This document shows, piece by piece, positions 6,477 to 14,464 of a stretch of 29,072 nucleotides of DNA. The DNA is from CAZFZT01 sp964523675 (GTDB lineage Bacteria; Planctomycetota; Phycisphaerae; Phycisphaerales; SM1A02): contig CAZFZT010000040.1 of assembly GCA_964523675.1 (NCBI GenBank), forward strand, positions 1-29,072. The letters run 5' to 3'. A program made the translations under genes and the position numbers. The notes under the pieces were generated by a model that was not told the origin of the DNA, made no database searches, and was given only the letters and a program-made list of their open reading frames with translations. Every line of letters starts with the position of its first letter. Position 1 is the first letter of the stretch.

Positions 6477-8600
6477 TCAGTTCGCGCCGGTCTGCCACAT
6501 GATAAACGCCCATCGGTCGGCGACGTCGCGGATTCTCAGGTGGAGGGGCTTGCCGCTGCCGTGGCCGGATTCGCGCTCGACCCATAGGAGAATCGGTTTT
6601 TCATCCGGGTCGTTAGCCGCCATCGCCTGCATTGCGGCCGCCATTTTGCGCGCATGGAGCGGGTGGACGCGGTTGTCGTTTTCGCCAGCGGTGAAGAGGA
6701 TGGCGGGATAGCTTTCGCCTTCCTTGATGTTGTGGTAGGGCGAATAGGCGCGGAGCCATCGGAACTGTTCCGGATCATCAGGATCGCCGTATTCAGGCAC
6801 CCAGAAACGAGCCATGAGGAAGTGATGGAAGCGGAGCATGTCGAGCAGCGGCACTGCGGAGATGGCAGCGGTGAAGAGATCGGGTCGTTGTGTGACGGCA
6901 ACGCCGGTGAGCAGGCCGCCATTGGAGCCGCCCATGACAGCGAGGCGATCCGGATTGGTGTAGCCCGATTCGATGAGATACTCGGCACACGCGTAGAGGT
7001 CGTCGAACACATTCTGTTTGCGTTCGAGCATGCCGTCGCGGTGCCATGATTCGCCGAACTCACCGCCGCCGCGCAGATTGGCGACAGCGTACACCCCGCC
7101 TGCTTCCAGCCATGGAAAGAGCGTGGCAGCGAAATAGGGGGTTTGTGAGACATTGAACCCGCCGTACCCGTAGAGCAACGTCGGCTGATCGCCGTTCAGG
7201 GACAGCCCTTTCTTATGGACGATGAACATGGGCACGCGGGTGCCGTCCTTGGAGGTGGTCCATTCCTGTTTGACGTCAATGAGGTCGGGATCGACGGGCA
7301 CATCCGGGCGGGCCCAGAGGTCAAGGTGACGCCGGCGTGTAAGGTTGACGCGATAAATGCTGCGCGGCTCGTTGAAGGATGTGTAGCTGATGAACGCTTC
7401 GGTACGGTCGTGGTGGGTCGAGATGGATGCGGAGCCGAGGCCGGGCAGTTCGATGACGCCGAGCGGCGTGCCATCGAGGGTGTAGGCCTCCAGCACGGAA
7501 GTGGCGTTGCGCTGGTACGAAGCGATGAGCATGTTGCGCGCTTCATCGACCTCACGGAGCACTGCATTCTCCTTCTCGCGGATGATCGGCAGCCAGAAGT
7601 TTGGATCCGGATTGCGCAAATCGACGGCGTAGATCATGCCGTTGGGCGCGCCGAGCGTGGTGAACATGTAAAGGGTGTCGTCAACGATTGCTTGCGGGCT
7701 GAAGCGTGCATCGAGATCGACCGCAATGGGCGTGCGCTCGATTTCTTCGAAACCGGAGGCGAACCATTTTTGCGCGTCGATGACCCAGAGGTTCTGCTTC
7801 GACCAGCCGTTGAACTCGGTTTCGATGATCCAGCGGCCGTCGCGACTGAGCGCAGCGCCGGGGATTTTGCTCGGCTCCCTTTGTTTCAGAAGCAGCGGGT
7901 TTTCGTGTGGCAGTCTTGGATGCTGGCCGAGTGTGTGAAAGCGGAGCGCGCGCGAGTACGCATCGTTCGGATCGTCCAGCACGCCGTACAGGAAGCCGGA
8001 ATTGTCAGGCATCCAGCCGGCAAGGTAGGCCTTGCCGGGGATTTCATCCGCGAGCCACCGGCCGGTTGTTACGTCAAGGACATGGAGGACGGTCATCTCG
8101 TCGCCGGCATAACTAATGCCGAAGGCGAGCAGTGAGCCGTCCTGGCTGGGTACGTGCCAGTCGAGCGAGTACAGGCCGCGTTCATCAAGCGTGTTGGGAT
8201 CGATGAGGACGCGCGGTTCGCCGTCGTGTCCTTCGCGCACATAAAGGATTGCCTGATTCTCATCTCCTTCTCGTTCTGTATAGAAGTAACGATTGCCGCG
8301 CATGGTCGGCGCGCTGATTGTGCCGACGGTCATGAGTTCGGCAAGACGCTGTTCGAGTTGCGCCCGGCCTGGCAGGTTGTCGAGGACGTTGCGGGTGTAT
8401 TCATTTTGCGCGGTCGTCCAGTCTCGGACTTCCTCGGAGTCTCGCTCAAGCGCTTCAAGCCAGCGATAGTTGTCAATGAGTTGCTGGCCGTGGAACTGGT
8501 CGGAGACCGGCTCGGTGCGCGTTGGAGGCGGTCCGGCTGCTGCAGCGAGTGCGATAGCCGTTGTGACAATGAGCGAGAGGGAGGCGGAGGTGATGCGCAT
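6477..8600 (-). CDS. Prolyl oligopeptidase, S9A family, exported
   Basis: This 707-residue serine peptidase cleaves short peptides after proline. An N-terminal signal peptide is visible (MRITSASLSLIVTTAIALAA), pointing to the periplasm. The beta-propeller follows (about 80-430) and then the alpha/beta-hydrolase domain with 'LLYGYGGF', 'RGGGEFGESWHRDG' and S559 in GGSNGGL, D642 in GENDNRVHP and H680 in ESGHGSG. Number and spacing of the triad closely match the known S554/D641/H680 pattern of mammalian prolyl oligopeptidase. I chose ATG 8600 rather than a start 20 codons upstream because the signal peptide begins there and TACAAT lies 8 bases before it; the upstream extension is arginine-rich and would mask the signal. 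The stop is 18 bases from the neighbouring island gene. Confidence 0.93.
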   Translation of the reverse strand: MRITSASLSLIVTTAIALAAAAGPPPTRTEPVSDQFHGQQLIDNYRWLEALERDSEEVRDWTTAQNEYTRNVLDNLPGRAQLEQRLAELMTVGTISAPTMRGNRYFYTEREGDENQAILYVREGHDGEPRVLIDPNTLDERGLYSLDWHVPSQDGSLLAFGISYAGDEMTVLHVLDVTTGRWLADEIPGKAYLAGWMPDNSGFLYGVLDDPNDAYSRALRFHTLGQHPRLPHENPLLLKQREPSKIPGAALSRDGRWIIETEFNGWSKQNLWVIDAQKWFASGFEEIERTPIAVDLDARFSPQAIVDDTLYMFTTLGAPNGMIYAVDLRNPDPNFWLPIIREKENAVLREVDEARNMLIASYQRNATSVLEAYTLDGTPLGVIELPGLGSASISTHHDRTEAFISYTSFNEPRSIYRVNLTRRRHLDLWARPDVPVDPDLIDVKQEWTTSKDGTRVPMFIVHKKGLSLNGDQPTLLYGYGGFNVSQTPYFAATLFPWLEAGGVYAVANLRGGGEFGESWHRDGMLERKQNVFDDLYACAEYLIESGYTNPDRLAVMGGSNGGLLTGVAVTQRPDLFTAAISAVPLLDMLRFHHFLMARFWVPEYGDPDDPEQFRWLRAYSPYHNIKEGESYPAILFTAGENDNRVHPLHARKMAAAMQAMAANDPDEKPILLWVERESGHGSGKPLHLRIRDVADRWAFIMWQTGAN

Positions 8601-8608
8601 AAGCTGGG

Positions 8609-8614
8609 ATTGTA
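8609..8614 (-). promoter_or_regulatory. -10-like TACAAT before prolyl oligopeptidase
   Basis: TACAAT lies 8 bases upstream of ATG 8600, no Shine-Dalgarno sequence is present, and no clear -35 box is seen. Transcription would start at or next to the ATG, giving a leaderless mRNA. Confidence 0.55.
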
Positions 8615-8640
8615 GAGAGAAACGGCGACTCCCGCATGTG

Positions 8641-8674
8641 AAAAGCCCACGCACTTGCATGTGCGTGGGCTTTG
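8641..8674 (-). terminator. Intrinsic terminator of the rpsB-tsf operon
   Basis: AAGCCCACGCAC and GTGCGTGGGCTT form a 12-13 bp perfect stem around the 6-base loop TTGCAT. On the minus strand it is followed by TTTT (8644-8641). It lies 36 bases after the tsf stop codon and before the peptidase promoter. Confidence 0.85.
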
Positions 8675-8709
8675 GTTCTCGAAATGCTTACTCTGGCGGC
8701 GATGCGAGA

Positions 8710-9513
8710 TCACGCGCCGAGCGTGTAACGAATGAAGCGTTTGATGGCTGAGCCGCCTGCATCCGCCAGCACCTGCTTGACGGTCTTCGTCTCATCGAGC
8801 ACGTACTTCTGATTGATGAGCGTGTTATCTTCGAGGTACTTGCGGACCTTGCCTTCGGCGATCTTGCCTGCGATCTCGTCGTTCTTCCCGCTCGCCTTGG
8901 CTTCAGCGGTCGCTTCATCGCGAATTCTGGCGAGTTCGTCAGCGGGAACATCATCCTCGCTGATCGCAGCCGGATCGTGGAAGACGATGTGCTGGCAGAT
9001 TCCCTTGAGCGTTTCCGCATCGGCGCTGCCTTCAACCTGGATGAGCGCTGCGCGCTTGCCGTCGTGATGCAGGTACGCGCCGAAGGTTCCGCCATCGAGG
9101 CGTTCGCCGCGCGCGAAGTTGACGTTCTCGCCGGTGGTGATGCGCAGGTCGTCAATGCGCTTGGTCATCTTGTCGGTGGGCGTCACCGCGCCGGCGGGCA
9201 GGGTAAGCGCTTCGCGTGTGACATCTTCGACCATGGCGACGAAGTCGTCATTTCGCGCGGTGAAGTCGGTCTCGGTGCGGATCTCGATGATGACGGCTTT
9301 GCCGTTTTCAATGGCGATGCCAATGCGGCCCTCACCGGTGGCGCGTTCGGTGCGCGTGTCCATCTTTCCCTTCCGCTGCGCGCGAAGCCACTCTTCAGCG
9401 GCGTTCATGTCGCCGCCGGTATGCGCGAGGGCCTTCTTGCAATCCATCATTCCGAGGCCCGTCTTCTGACGAAGGGCCATCACATCCTTGGGTGAAAAAG
9501 TCTCGGTGGTCAT
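8710..9513 (-). CDS. tsf: Translation elongation factor Ts
   Basis: This 267-residue protein is the guanine-nucleotide exchange factor of EF-Tu in the cytoplasm. Residues 8-32 hold the UBA-like domain and first signature ('VMALRQKTGLGMMDCKKAL'); the second signature 'EIRTETDFTARNDDF' follows at about residues 75-90. The C-terminal 'YVLDETKTVKQVLADA' is also typical. Length is close to that of many EF-Ts proteins. I chose ATG 9513 because the family signature starts right after it; an in-frame start 38 codons upstream would add an unrelated Ser/Arg-rich leader that overlaps the rpsB end. It follows rpsB by 110 bases, the usual bacterial order, and ends at a strong terminator. Confidence 0.97.
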   Translation of the reverse strand: MTTETFSPKDVMALRQKTGLGMMDCKKALAHTGGDMNAAEEWLRAQRKGKMDTRTERATGEGRIGIAIENGKAVIIEIRTETDFTARNDDFVAMVEDVTREALTLPAGAVTPTDKMTKRIDDLRITTGENVNFARGERLDGGTFGAYLHHDGKRAALIQVEGSADAETLKGICQHIVFHDPAAISEDDVPADELARIRDEATAEAKASGKNDEIAGKIAEGKVRKYLEDNTLINQKYVLDETKTVKQVLADAGGSAIKRFIRYTLGA

Positions 9514-9623
9514 GTTCTTAGATTCAATGATGAGCGTTGTTGAGCCGCGACGCGCAGCGGAGTGCGGCCCTGATTGCCGTGACGCGAACACGCTGCTGCG
9601 CGCCGCGGCGGAAGAGTGCGTTG

Positions 9624-10481
9624 TCAATGCTCCGATCGAGGACTTGCCGCGACCGCAGCACGTTCGCTGACGTCGCTGTCCTCTGCCGGAGCGGGTTCTG
9701 TTGGTTCGTGATCAGCTCGGAACTGGCTGCGCTGTGAGCGGCGGCGGGGGGCTGGTTGCGAGGCATCGGATCCCTCATCAGCACCTTCGGCAGCGGCGGT
9801 CCGCCCCTGCTTGCCTTGTGTTACGGCCTCGCAGAGTTCACGAATGATGACATCGATCGAACGCATGGAGTCGTCATTTCCTGGGATCGGGATATCCACG
9901 AGATCCGGATCGCCGTCCGTGTCGATGAGGCAGACCGTGGGGATGCCCATGGCCCGTGCTTCGCGCAGGGCATTCGATTCCTTATTGACATCCACGACGA
10001 CAAGAGCGCCGGGCAGTTTGTTCATGTTGCGAATGCCCTCGAGGTTGCGCGAGATTTTGCGCTTCTCACGAAGGAGCTGCGACTCCATTTTCTTGGAGTA
10101 GGTATTGATCTCGCCGGTCTCGATGAGCCGCTCAAGTTCCTCAAGCCGCTTGAGCCGTTCGCGAATGATGCGAAAGTTGGTGAGTGTTCCGCCGAGCCAG
10201 CGTTCAGAGACGTAAGGCATGCCCACCGCCGAGGCGTACTTCTCGATGGCCGAACGTGCCTGCCGCTTGGTTCCGACGAAGCAGACATCCTTGCCATCAG
10301 CCACGGTCTTCTGGGTGAATTTCTTCGCGAGCAGCAGACCCTTGATGGTCTCGCGAATGTCGATGATGTGAATGCGGTTGCGGGTGCCGAAGATGTAGGT
10401 GCGCATCTTCGGGTTCCAGTTGGAGCGGCGTTGACCGAAGTGAATGCCGGCTTCGATGAGGTCTTTGACAAGCGAGGACAT
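9624..10481 (-). CDS. rpsB: 30S ribosomal protein S2
   Basis: This 285-residue protein starts MSSLVKDLIEAGIHFGQRRS with ATG 10481; GAAGGA at 10495-10490 is a good Shine-Dalgarno site. The S2 signatures 'WNPKMRTYIFGTRNRIHIID', 'FVGTKRQAR', 'RWLGGTLTNF' and 'PGALVVVDVNKES' to 'GIPTVCLIDTDGDPD' are all present. S2 binds late to the 30S head-body junction and is needed for S1 binding. The last roughly 55 residues are a low-complexity Arg/Ser/Pro/Ala/Glu tail that is longer than in E. coli; such tails are common in high-GC lineages. An open frame runs far upstream of the start but encodes nothing S2-like. Confidence 0.97.
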   Translation of the reverse strand: MSSLVKDLIEAGIHFGQRRSNWNPKMRTYIFGTRNRIHIIDIRETIKGLLLAKKFTQKTVADGKDVCFVGTKRQARSAIEKYASAVGMPYVSERWLGGTLTNFRIIRERLKRLEELERLIETGEINTYSKKMESQLLREKRKISRNLEGIRNMNKLPGALVVVDVNKESNALREARAMGIPTVCLIDTDGDPDLVDIPIPGNDDSMRSIDVIIRELCEAVTQGKQGRTAAAEGADEGSDASQPAPRRRSQRSQFRADHEPTEPAPAEDSDVSERAAVAASPRSEH

Positions 10482-10820
10482 CTGAGAATTCCTTCGAACG
10501 GGGCAGCGACACCGGCGGTCGGCGAGTGGGAGCAGGGGGTGGACTCGTTCGAGCCATCCGCCACGACTTGATGAGCCGCAGCTCTGCAACCGACCGCGCA
10601 AGGGCGCTTGGGGAATGTACAGAGGCCGGGAAAGCCGGCTGTCGGCTCTATGCTCGCCAGCGCAAGCCCAGAGTCGAGAGCCGTTACCGTTGGCCTCTCC
10701 TGATGCGTGCCTCCTGCACGCCAGACAACCGGACGCAACCCACTCAATCTGCGACGCGGTTTCGCCCGTCCTGGACACGAACGGGGGCCGGCCATGCCGA
10801 CCTCCGGGGGCGAATCGACA
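10482..10820 (-). promoter_or_regulatory. Long 5' leader of rpsB
   Basis: About 340 bases without a credible gene separate rpsB from the proposed promoter. rpsB leaders in other bacteria carry autoregulatory RNA structures bound by S2. I see GC-rich self-complementary stretches (for example GCCGGGAAAGCCGGC at 10623-10637, with arms GCCGG/CCGGC) but cannot match a known leader family. Confidence 0.4.
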
Positions 10821-10849
10821 AGTGTACCATAGGCCCGAGATGGATACAA
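10821..10849 (-). promoter_or_regulatory. Candidate sigma70-type promoter of rpsB-tsf
   Basis: On the minus strand TTGTAT (10849-10844) and TACACT (10826-10821) are separated by 17 bases, matching 3 and 4 of 6 consensus bases. It lies between the palindromic repeat array and the rpsB leader. Confidence 0.45.
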
Positions 10850-10950
10850 CTCCCCCAGGGGAGAAATCAAATTTGTCGCCTGAGCGGGCTCTCCACCTTT
10901 CCCCTGGTGTGAAAGAGCCGATCTGCTGAGATCGAATGGGTGGCCTTAGA

Positions 10951-11681
10951 GCACCAACAGATTGAACCACGGAGGGCCACAGAGGACCACGGAGAAAGGG
11001 CTTTCTTTGGTCAATGATCGAGGGGGATTGCCGGGGCGTGTTCAGCCGTGTTCACCTTTCAATCTCTCGCTCTCCTCCGTGGCCCACCGTGGCCCTCGGT
11101 GTTGAATCTCTCTTTGTGAGCCGCACCAACAGATTGAACCACGGAGGGCCACAGAGGACCACGGAGAAGGGCTTTCTTTGGTCAAGCATTGAGGGGGAGT
11201 TGCCGGGGCGTGTTCGGCCGTATTCACCTTTCAATCTCTCGCTCTCCTCCGTGGCACTCCGTGGCCCTCGGTGTTGAATCTCTCTTTGTGAGCCGCACCA
11301 ACAGATTGAACCANNNNNNNNNNNNNNNNNNNNNNNNNNNNNNNNNNNNNNNNNNNNNNNNNNNNNNNNNNNNNNNNNNNNNNNNNNNNNNNNNNNNNNN
11401 NNNNNNNNNNNNNATTGAGGGGGAGTTGCCGGGGCGTGTTCGGCCGTATTCACCTTTCAATCTCTCGCCTCCGTGGCCCTCGGTGTTGAATCTCTCTTTG
11501 TGAGCCGCACCCACAGATTGAACCACAGAGGGCCACAGAGGACATGGAGAAGGGCTTTCTTTGGTCAATGATCGAGGGGGAGTTGCCGGGGCGTGTTCAG
11601 CCGTGTTCGTTTTACTCAAACGCTTTCTTGCTCTCCTCCGTGGCCCTCAGTGGCCCTCCGTGTTGATCTCTTTCTGTAGCC
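10951..11681. repeat. Tandem array of about 172-bp palindromic repeat units
   Basis: Units begin with GCACCAACAGATTGAACCAC at 10951, 11123 and 11295, a period of 172 bases, and a diverged copy begins at 11507. Within each unit the left arm (CACGGAGGGCCACAGAGG) is the imperfect reverse complement of the right arm (CTCCGTGGCCCACCGTGGCC), so every unit can fold into a long hairpin. The centre (GCCGGGGCGTGTTC) is also conserved. The last unit is the most diverged. Open frames inside are artefacts of the repeat. Related single elements lie at 17537-17653 and 19126-19273. Confidence 0.9.
11314..11413. other. Assembly gap of 100 N
   Basis: Exactly 100 unknown bases interrupt the repeat array, which is a conventional scaffold placeholder. 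The true number of 172-bp units is therefore unknown. Confidence 0.98.
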
Positions 11682-11713
11682 ATTCTCAGCACGACATTGA
11701 GCTTCTTCCCTCC

Positions 11714-13492
11714 TCACCAGCCCGCCGGTTGGCCGCCCTTGCGCGGGTCGCTGGCGGCGCGGATGACGCCGGCTTCGTCGATGGTGATCATCTGCATGAC
11801 GCCGACGGTATCAATGGCGCCGGTGGCATGGCCGAAGTCTTCCATCGCGGCCCGCTGAGGTTCCAAAGCCGGCTCGAGCATCAGCGTCTGCGGCATCCAT
11901 TGATGATGGAATCTGGGTCGGCTCACCGCTTCGCGCGGCTGCATGTCGAAGAGAAGCGAATTGAGGATCCCCTGGACCGTTGCCGTGATAATCCGTGGCC
12001 CACCGGAGGCGCCGAGGATCAGAATCGGACGGCCGTCGCTCAGCACGATCGTCGGCGACATGCTCGACAGCGGCCGCTTGCCCGGCTCAGGAAGATTGCG
12101 ATCGGACTGCTGCAAGCCGAATGCGTTGGGCGCACCTGGAATGGTTGTGAAGTCATCCATCTCATTGTTGAGGACGATGCCGAACTCCTCCACGTACATC
12201 AGTGAGCCATAGATGAGGTTGACAGTTTCGGTGCATGCGACGGCCATGCCGTCGGCATCGATAACGCTCAAGTGGCTCGTTCCGCCATCGGTTGAGTGAA
12301 TGGCGCCGGCCGGCGTGACGGAGCCGTAGGCGTATGGGTCGTCGAGCGTCGAAGCTGCATCAAATCTTGACGCAAGTTCTTCAATGTACGGCTCGCTGAT
12401 GAGCCGATCAGCCGGCACCTGCACGAACAGCGGATCAGCCAGGTGCTCTGCCCTGTCAGCAAAGGCGTGCTTCATGGCTTCGGCGACAAGGTGGATGTAC
12501 GAAGGATCGTTCTGTCGATATCCGCTCTCGGCACTCTCAAGGTCACCAAGGTGCTGTTCAATGAAACCGAGCATCTGGACTAATGCGATGCCTCCACTGC
12601 TGGGGGGAGGCATGGTGAGAAGTTCATAGCCGAGGAATGAACCGCGCAGCGGCTCGGTGATGTCGATGGCGTACGCATCGAGATCGCGATGCGACATGAC
12701 GCCACCTGCTTCCTGGATCGTTTCGACAATGGCGTCAGCGATGTCGCCTTGATAGAAAGCAGCGGCACCATGCTCCGCGATGAGCCGCAGCGCCTTCGCC
12801 TTACCGGGTTGGCGGATTATGTCGCCGATTTTGATGCGGCCGTTCAAACACAGTTCACGCCAGATCGGTTCCGTCAGTTTGCGCAGGTGCGGGTGCTGCG
12901 AACGTAACTCTGCGATGTGATGAGCGGCTTCGACGAAGTTGGCATCGGCCGGGACACCCTCTTCAGCGGCTCGGATGGCTGGCGCGAGAACCGCTTCTCG
13001 ATCGAGCGTGCCATGGGTCTTTAGCGCGTAGAGCAGGCCCGCCACGGTGCCCGGTACACCCACAGCATGAGGGCCGAAGCAGCTTGCATCTGCAGCAAGA
13101 TCGATGTAGTAATCGGCATCGACGCCGGCCGGCGCGACTTCGCGGTAGTTGAGCGCAAGGCACTGCGTGTTGCCTTCACCATCCTGAGCAGGAAAGGAGA
13201 TCACCATGAACCCGCCGCCGCCGATACCGCAGGAATACGGCCGAACCACGGAGAGGGTGAAGCTCGTCGCCACGGCAGCGTCAACGGCGTTCCCGCCCTT
13301 TATGAGCATCTCGACCCCAGCGCGTGAAGCGATCCGGTGATCTGCTGCGACAGCGCCTCGGGTGTAGATATGGTCTTTCTGCGCGGATGACTCAGTCCGT
13401 TGCTGCGCTGTGCCCCGGCTTGTGCCGGTGGTTGAGGCGCACGCGGTGAGCGCGCAAAGAAAAACGCTCATGACGAGGGGGAGTCGCGTCAT
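11714..13492 (-). CDS. ggt: Gamma-glutamyltransferase, lipoprotein
   Basis: This 592-residue enzyme cleaves the gamma-glutamyl bond of glutathione and related compounds. MTRLPLVMSVFLCALTACAS is a lipoprotein signal peptide with lipobox LTAC, so it is predicted to be anchored in the cell envelope. The family landmarks are 'AAVATSFTLSVVRPYSCGIGG', 'PPPSSGG', 'DGGTSHLSV', 'GIVLNNEMDDF', 'PLSSMSPT' and 'GASGGPRI'. T405 in DGGTSHLSV is the expected nucleophile and self-cleavage site, giving chains of about 404 and 188 residues. I chose ATG 13492 because the lipoprotein signal starts there; an upstream in-frame extension would destroy it. TACACT lies 7 bases before the ATG. A terminator hairpin for the upstream gene overlaps this start codon. 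Confidence 0.95.
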   Translation of the reverse strand: MTRLPLVMSVFLCALTACASTTGTSRGTAQQRTESSAQKDHIYTRGAVAADHRIASRAGVEMLIKGGNAVDAAVATSFTLSVVRPYSCGIGGGGFMVISFPAQDGEGNTQCLALNYREVAPAGVDADYYIDLAADASCFGPHAVGVPGTVAGLLYALKTHGTLDREAVLAPAIRAAEEGVPADANFVEAAHHIAELRSQHPHLRKLTEPIWRELCLNGRIKIGDIIRQPGKAKALRLIAEHGAAAFYQGDIADAIVETIQEAGGVMSHRDLDAYAIDITEPLRGSFLGYELLTMPPPSSGGIALVQMLGFIEQHLGDLESAESGYRQNDPSYIHLVAEAMKHAFADRAEHLADPLFVQVPADRLISEPYIEELASRFDAASTLDDPYAYGSVTPAGAIHSTDGGTSHLSVIDADGMAVACTETVNLIYGSLMYVEEFGIVLNNEMDDFTTIPGAPNAFGLQQSDRNLPEPGKRPLSSMSPTIVLSDGRPILILGASGGPRIITATVQGILNSLLFDMQPREAVSRPRFHHQWMPQTLMLEPALEPQRAAMEDFGHATGAIDTVGVMQMITIDEAGVIRAASDPRKGGQPAGW

Positions 13493-13498
13493 GAGCGT
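13460..13498 (-). terminator. Terminator hairpin overlapping the ggt start codon
   Basis: ACGCTCATGACG (13464-13475) and CGTCATGAGCGT (13487-13498) form a perfect 12-bp stem with an 11-base loop, followed on the minus strand by a T run (13463-13460). It sits 33 bases after the stop of the dockerin-type gene and would end that transcript. The ggt ATG (13492-13490) lies inside the first arm and codons 2-9 form the loop and second arm. Confidence 0.7.
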
Positions 13499-13499
13499 C

Positions 13500-13505
13500 A
13501 GTGTA
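13500..13505 (-). promoter_or_regulatory. -10-like TACACT before ggt
   Basis: TACACT lies 7 bases upstream of ATG 13492. No Shine-Dalgarno sequence and no convincing -35 box are visible, so a leaderless transcript is predicted. Confidence 0.5.
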
Positions 13506-13530
13506 CGTGATCGGCTGTGAACGGTCGTTG

Positions 13531-14367
13531 TTACTCCGGCCAGGTGCACCAGGATTGACCTTGTTGGGTCTTGTTGAGAAGGGTGACGTTGCCCTCGGCG
13601 TCGGTCTTGAACTCGTAGTAGATGTGACAATCGCAGCCATCGAAACAATCATGCCAACCGTCGTCGATCCACCAGTGCCATTCACCGCCGCCGAGATTCG
13701 TGGGGACGTAGAAGTTCTGGCCGCCCACGAGACCGTCGGGCTCAGCCCACGCGGTTTCCGGTAGATTCGCAAACAGCTGCGCCATTGCAGCCATGTTCAC
13801 GTGGCCGGGAAACTGTATGACGTGCATCGAGCCGAAGAAGATGTTGACGACCTGTCCGCCATATGCCGCAAGGAGACAGTCGACGTTCGGGTTCTCACCA
13901 TCGGCCGGGTAGCTTGCGATGATCTGATTCGGCGCCCAGGCCATCGTGTGTTGTTGGCTTGCAAGCGACGGCTCGGCCTTGCGAATCAGCGCGAGGTCGG
14001 TTTCGACCCGATCGACGATCGCCTGAGTGGGAACGAGGCCGCCCGTCGTGCCGAGCATTTCCAGCGCGATCTGCCATGCCTCGGTGTTGGCCGGTGGCGT
14101 GGGATAGGCGAAGATGCACTCGCCCCAATTTGCGAGCAATTCAAGCAGGTCGGGGACGCCGACGGTGCCGTCATTGGTGAGGTCTGCGTCGCTGCCGGGA
14201 TTACCCCACTCTGCGAGCAGTTGGAGCAGATCAGGCACGCCGACCTGGCCGGTGCAGTCGAGGTCAGCGGGGCAAACAGGGCTTTGATCGGCATGGGCGG
14301 CGGTCGCGATCGCCAATCCTGCGGAAGCGACCAGCATCGCCAGGCGGTGCGCGTTCTTGTGAATCAT
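13531..14367 (-). CDS. Secreted protein with N-terminal paired dockerin-like modules
   Basis: This 278-residue protein starts at ATG 14367, six bases after AGGAG; ATG 14373 is too close to that site. MIHKNAHRLAMLVASAGLAI then TAAHA is a signal peptide. Directly after it come two dockerin-like modules at about residues 30-80: 'CPADLDCTGQVGVPDLLQL' and 'DADLTNDGTVGVPDLLEL', each with a Ca2+-loop-like D.T..G.VGVPDLL pattern and ending in WG. The rest has no catalytic motif; 'WHWWIDDGWHDCFDGCDCH' near the C-terminus is rich in Trp, Cys and acidic residues and may bind metal. These modules are abundant in Phycisphaerae secreted proteins, usually at the C-terminus. Function is unknown; envelope attachment or protein-protein docking is an inference. 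Confidence 0.85.
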   Translation of the reverse strand: MIHKNAHRLAMLVASAGLAIATAAHADQSPVCPADLDCTGQVGVPDLLQLLAEWGNPGSDADLTNDGTVGVPDLLELLANWGECIFAYPTPPANTEAWQIALEMLGTTGGLVPTQAIVDRVETDLALIRKAEPSLASQQHTMAWAPNQIIASYPADGENPNVDCLLAAYGGQVVNIFFGSMHVIQFPGHVNMAAMAQLFANLPETAWAEPDGLVGGQNFYVPTNLGGGEWHWWIDDGWHDCFDGCDCHIYYEFKTDAEGNVTLLNKTQQGQSWCTWPE

Positions 14368-14416
14368 CTTCATCTCCTCTTTCTTGTGTTTCTGCTTCAC
14401 CAGTGATGAGCGAAAC

Positions 14417-14437
14417 GAGACAGAACTGGACTGTCTC
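14417..14437. promoter_or_regulatory. Inverted repeat in the leader of the dockerin-type gene
   Basis: GAGACAG (14417-14423) and CTGTCTC (14431-14437) are perfect inverted repeats around a 7-base spacer, 50 bases upstream of ATG 14367. TAGAAT at 14453-14448 (minus) lies just upstream and may be the -10 box. The repeat would be in the 5' end of the mRNA or serve as an operator. Confidence 0.45.
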
Positions 14438-14464
14438 ACCAGGGAAGATTCTAACATAGAAAAC

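Noticed and set aside
7215..8135. Plus-strand open frame of 306 codons
   Set aside because: It lies entirely antisense to the prolyl oligopeptidase gene, whose catalytic motifs are intact; high GC creates such frames.
9624..10970. Long N-terminal extension of ribosomal protein S2
   Set aside because: The open frame continues upstream of ATG 10481, but the sequence has no S2 similarity and a good Shine-Dalgarno site precedes ATG 10481.
11042..11619. Several open frames within the repeat array, including ones crossing the N gap
   Set aside because: They arise from the repeat sequence on both strands and include unknown residues from the gap; no protein is supported.
10951..11681. Regular repeats that could suggest a CRISPR array
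   Set aside because: The period is 172 bases, units are nearly identical over their whole length and there are no unique spacers between short repeats; no cas genes are nearby.
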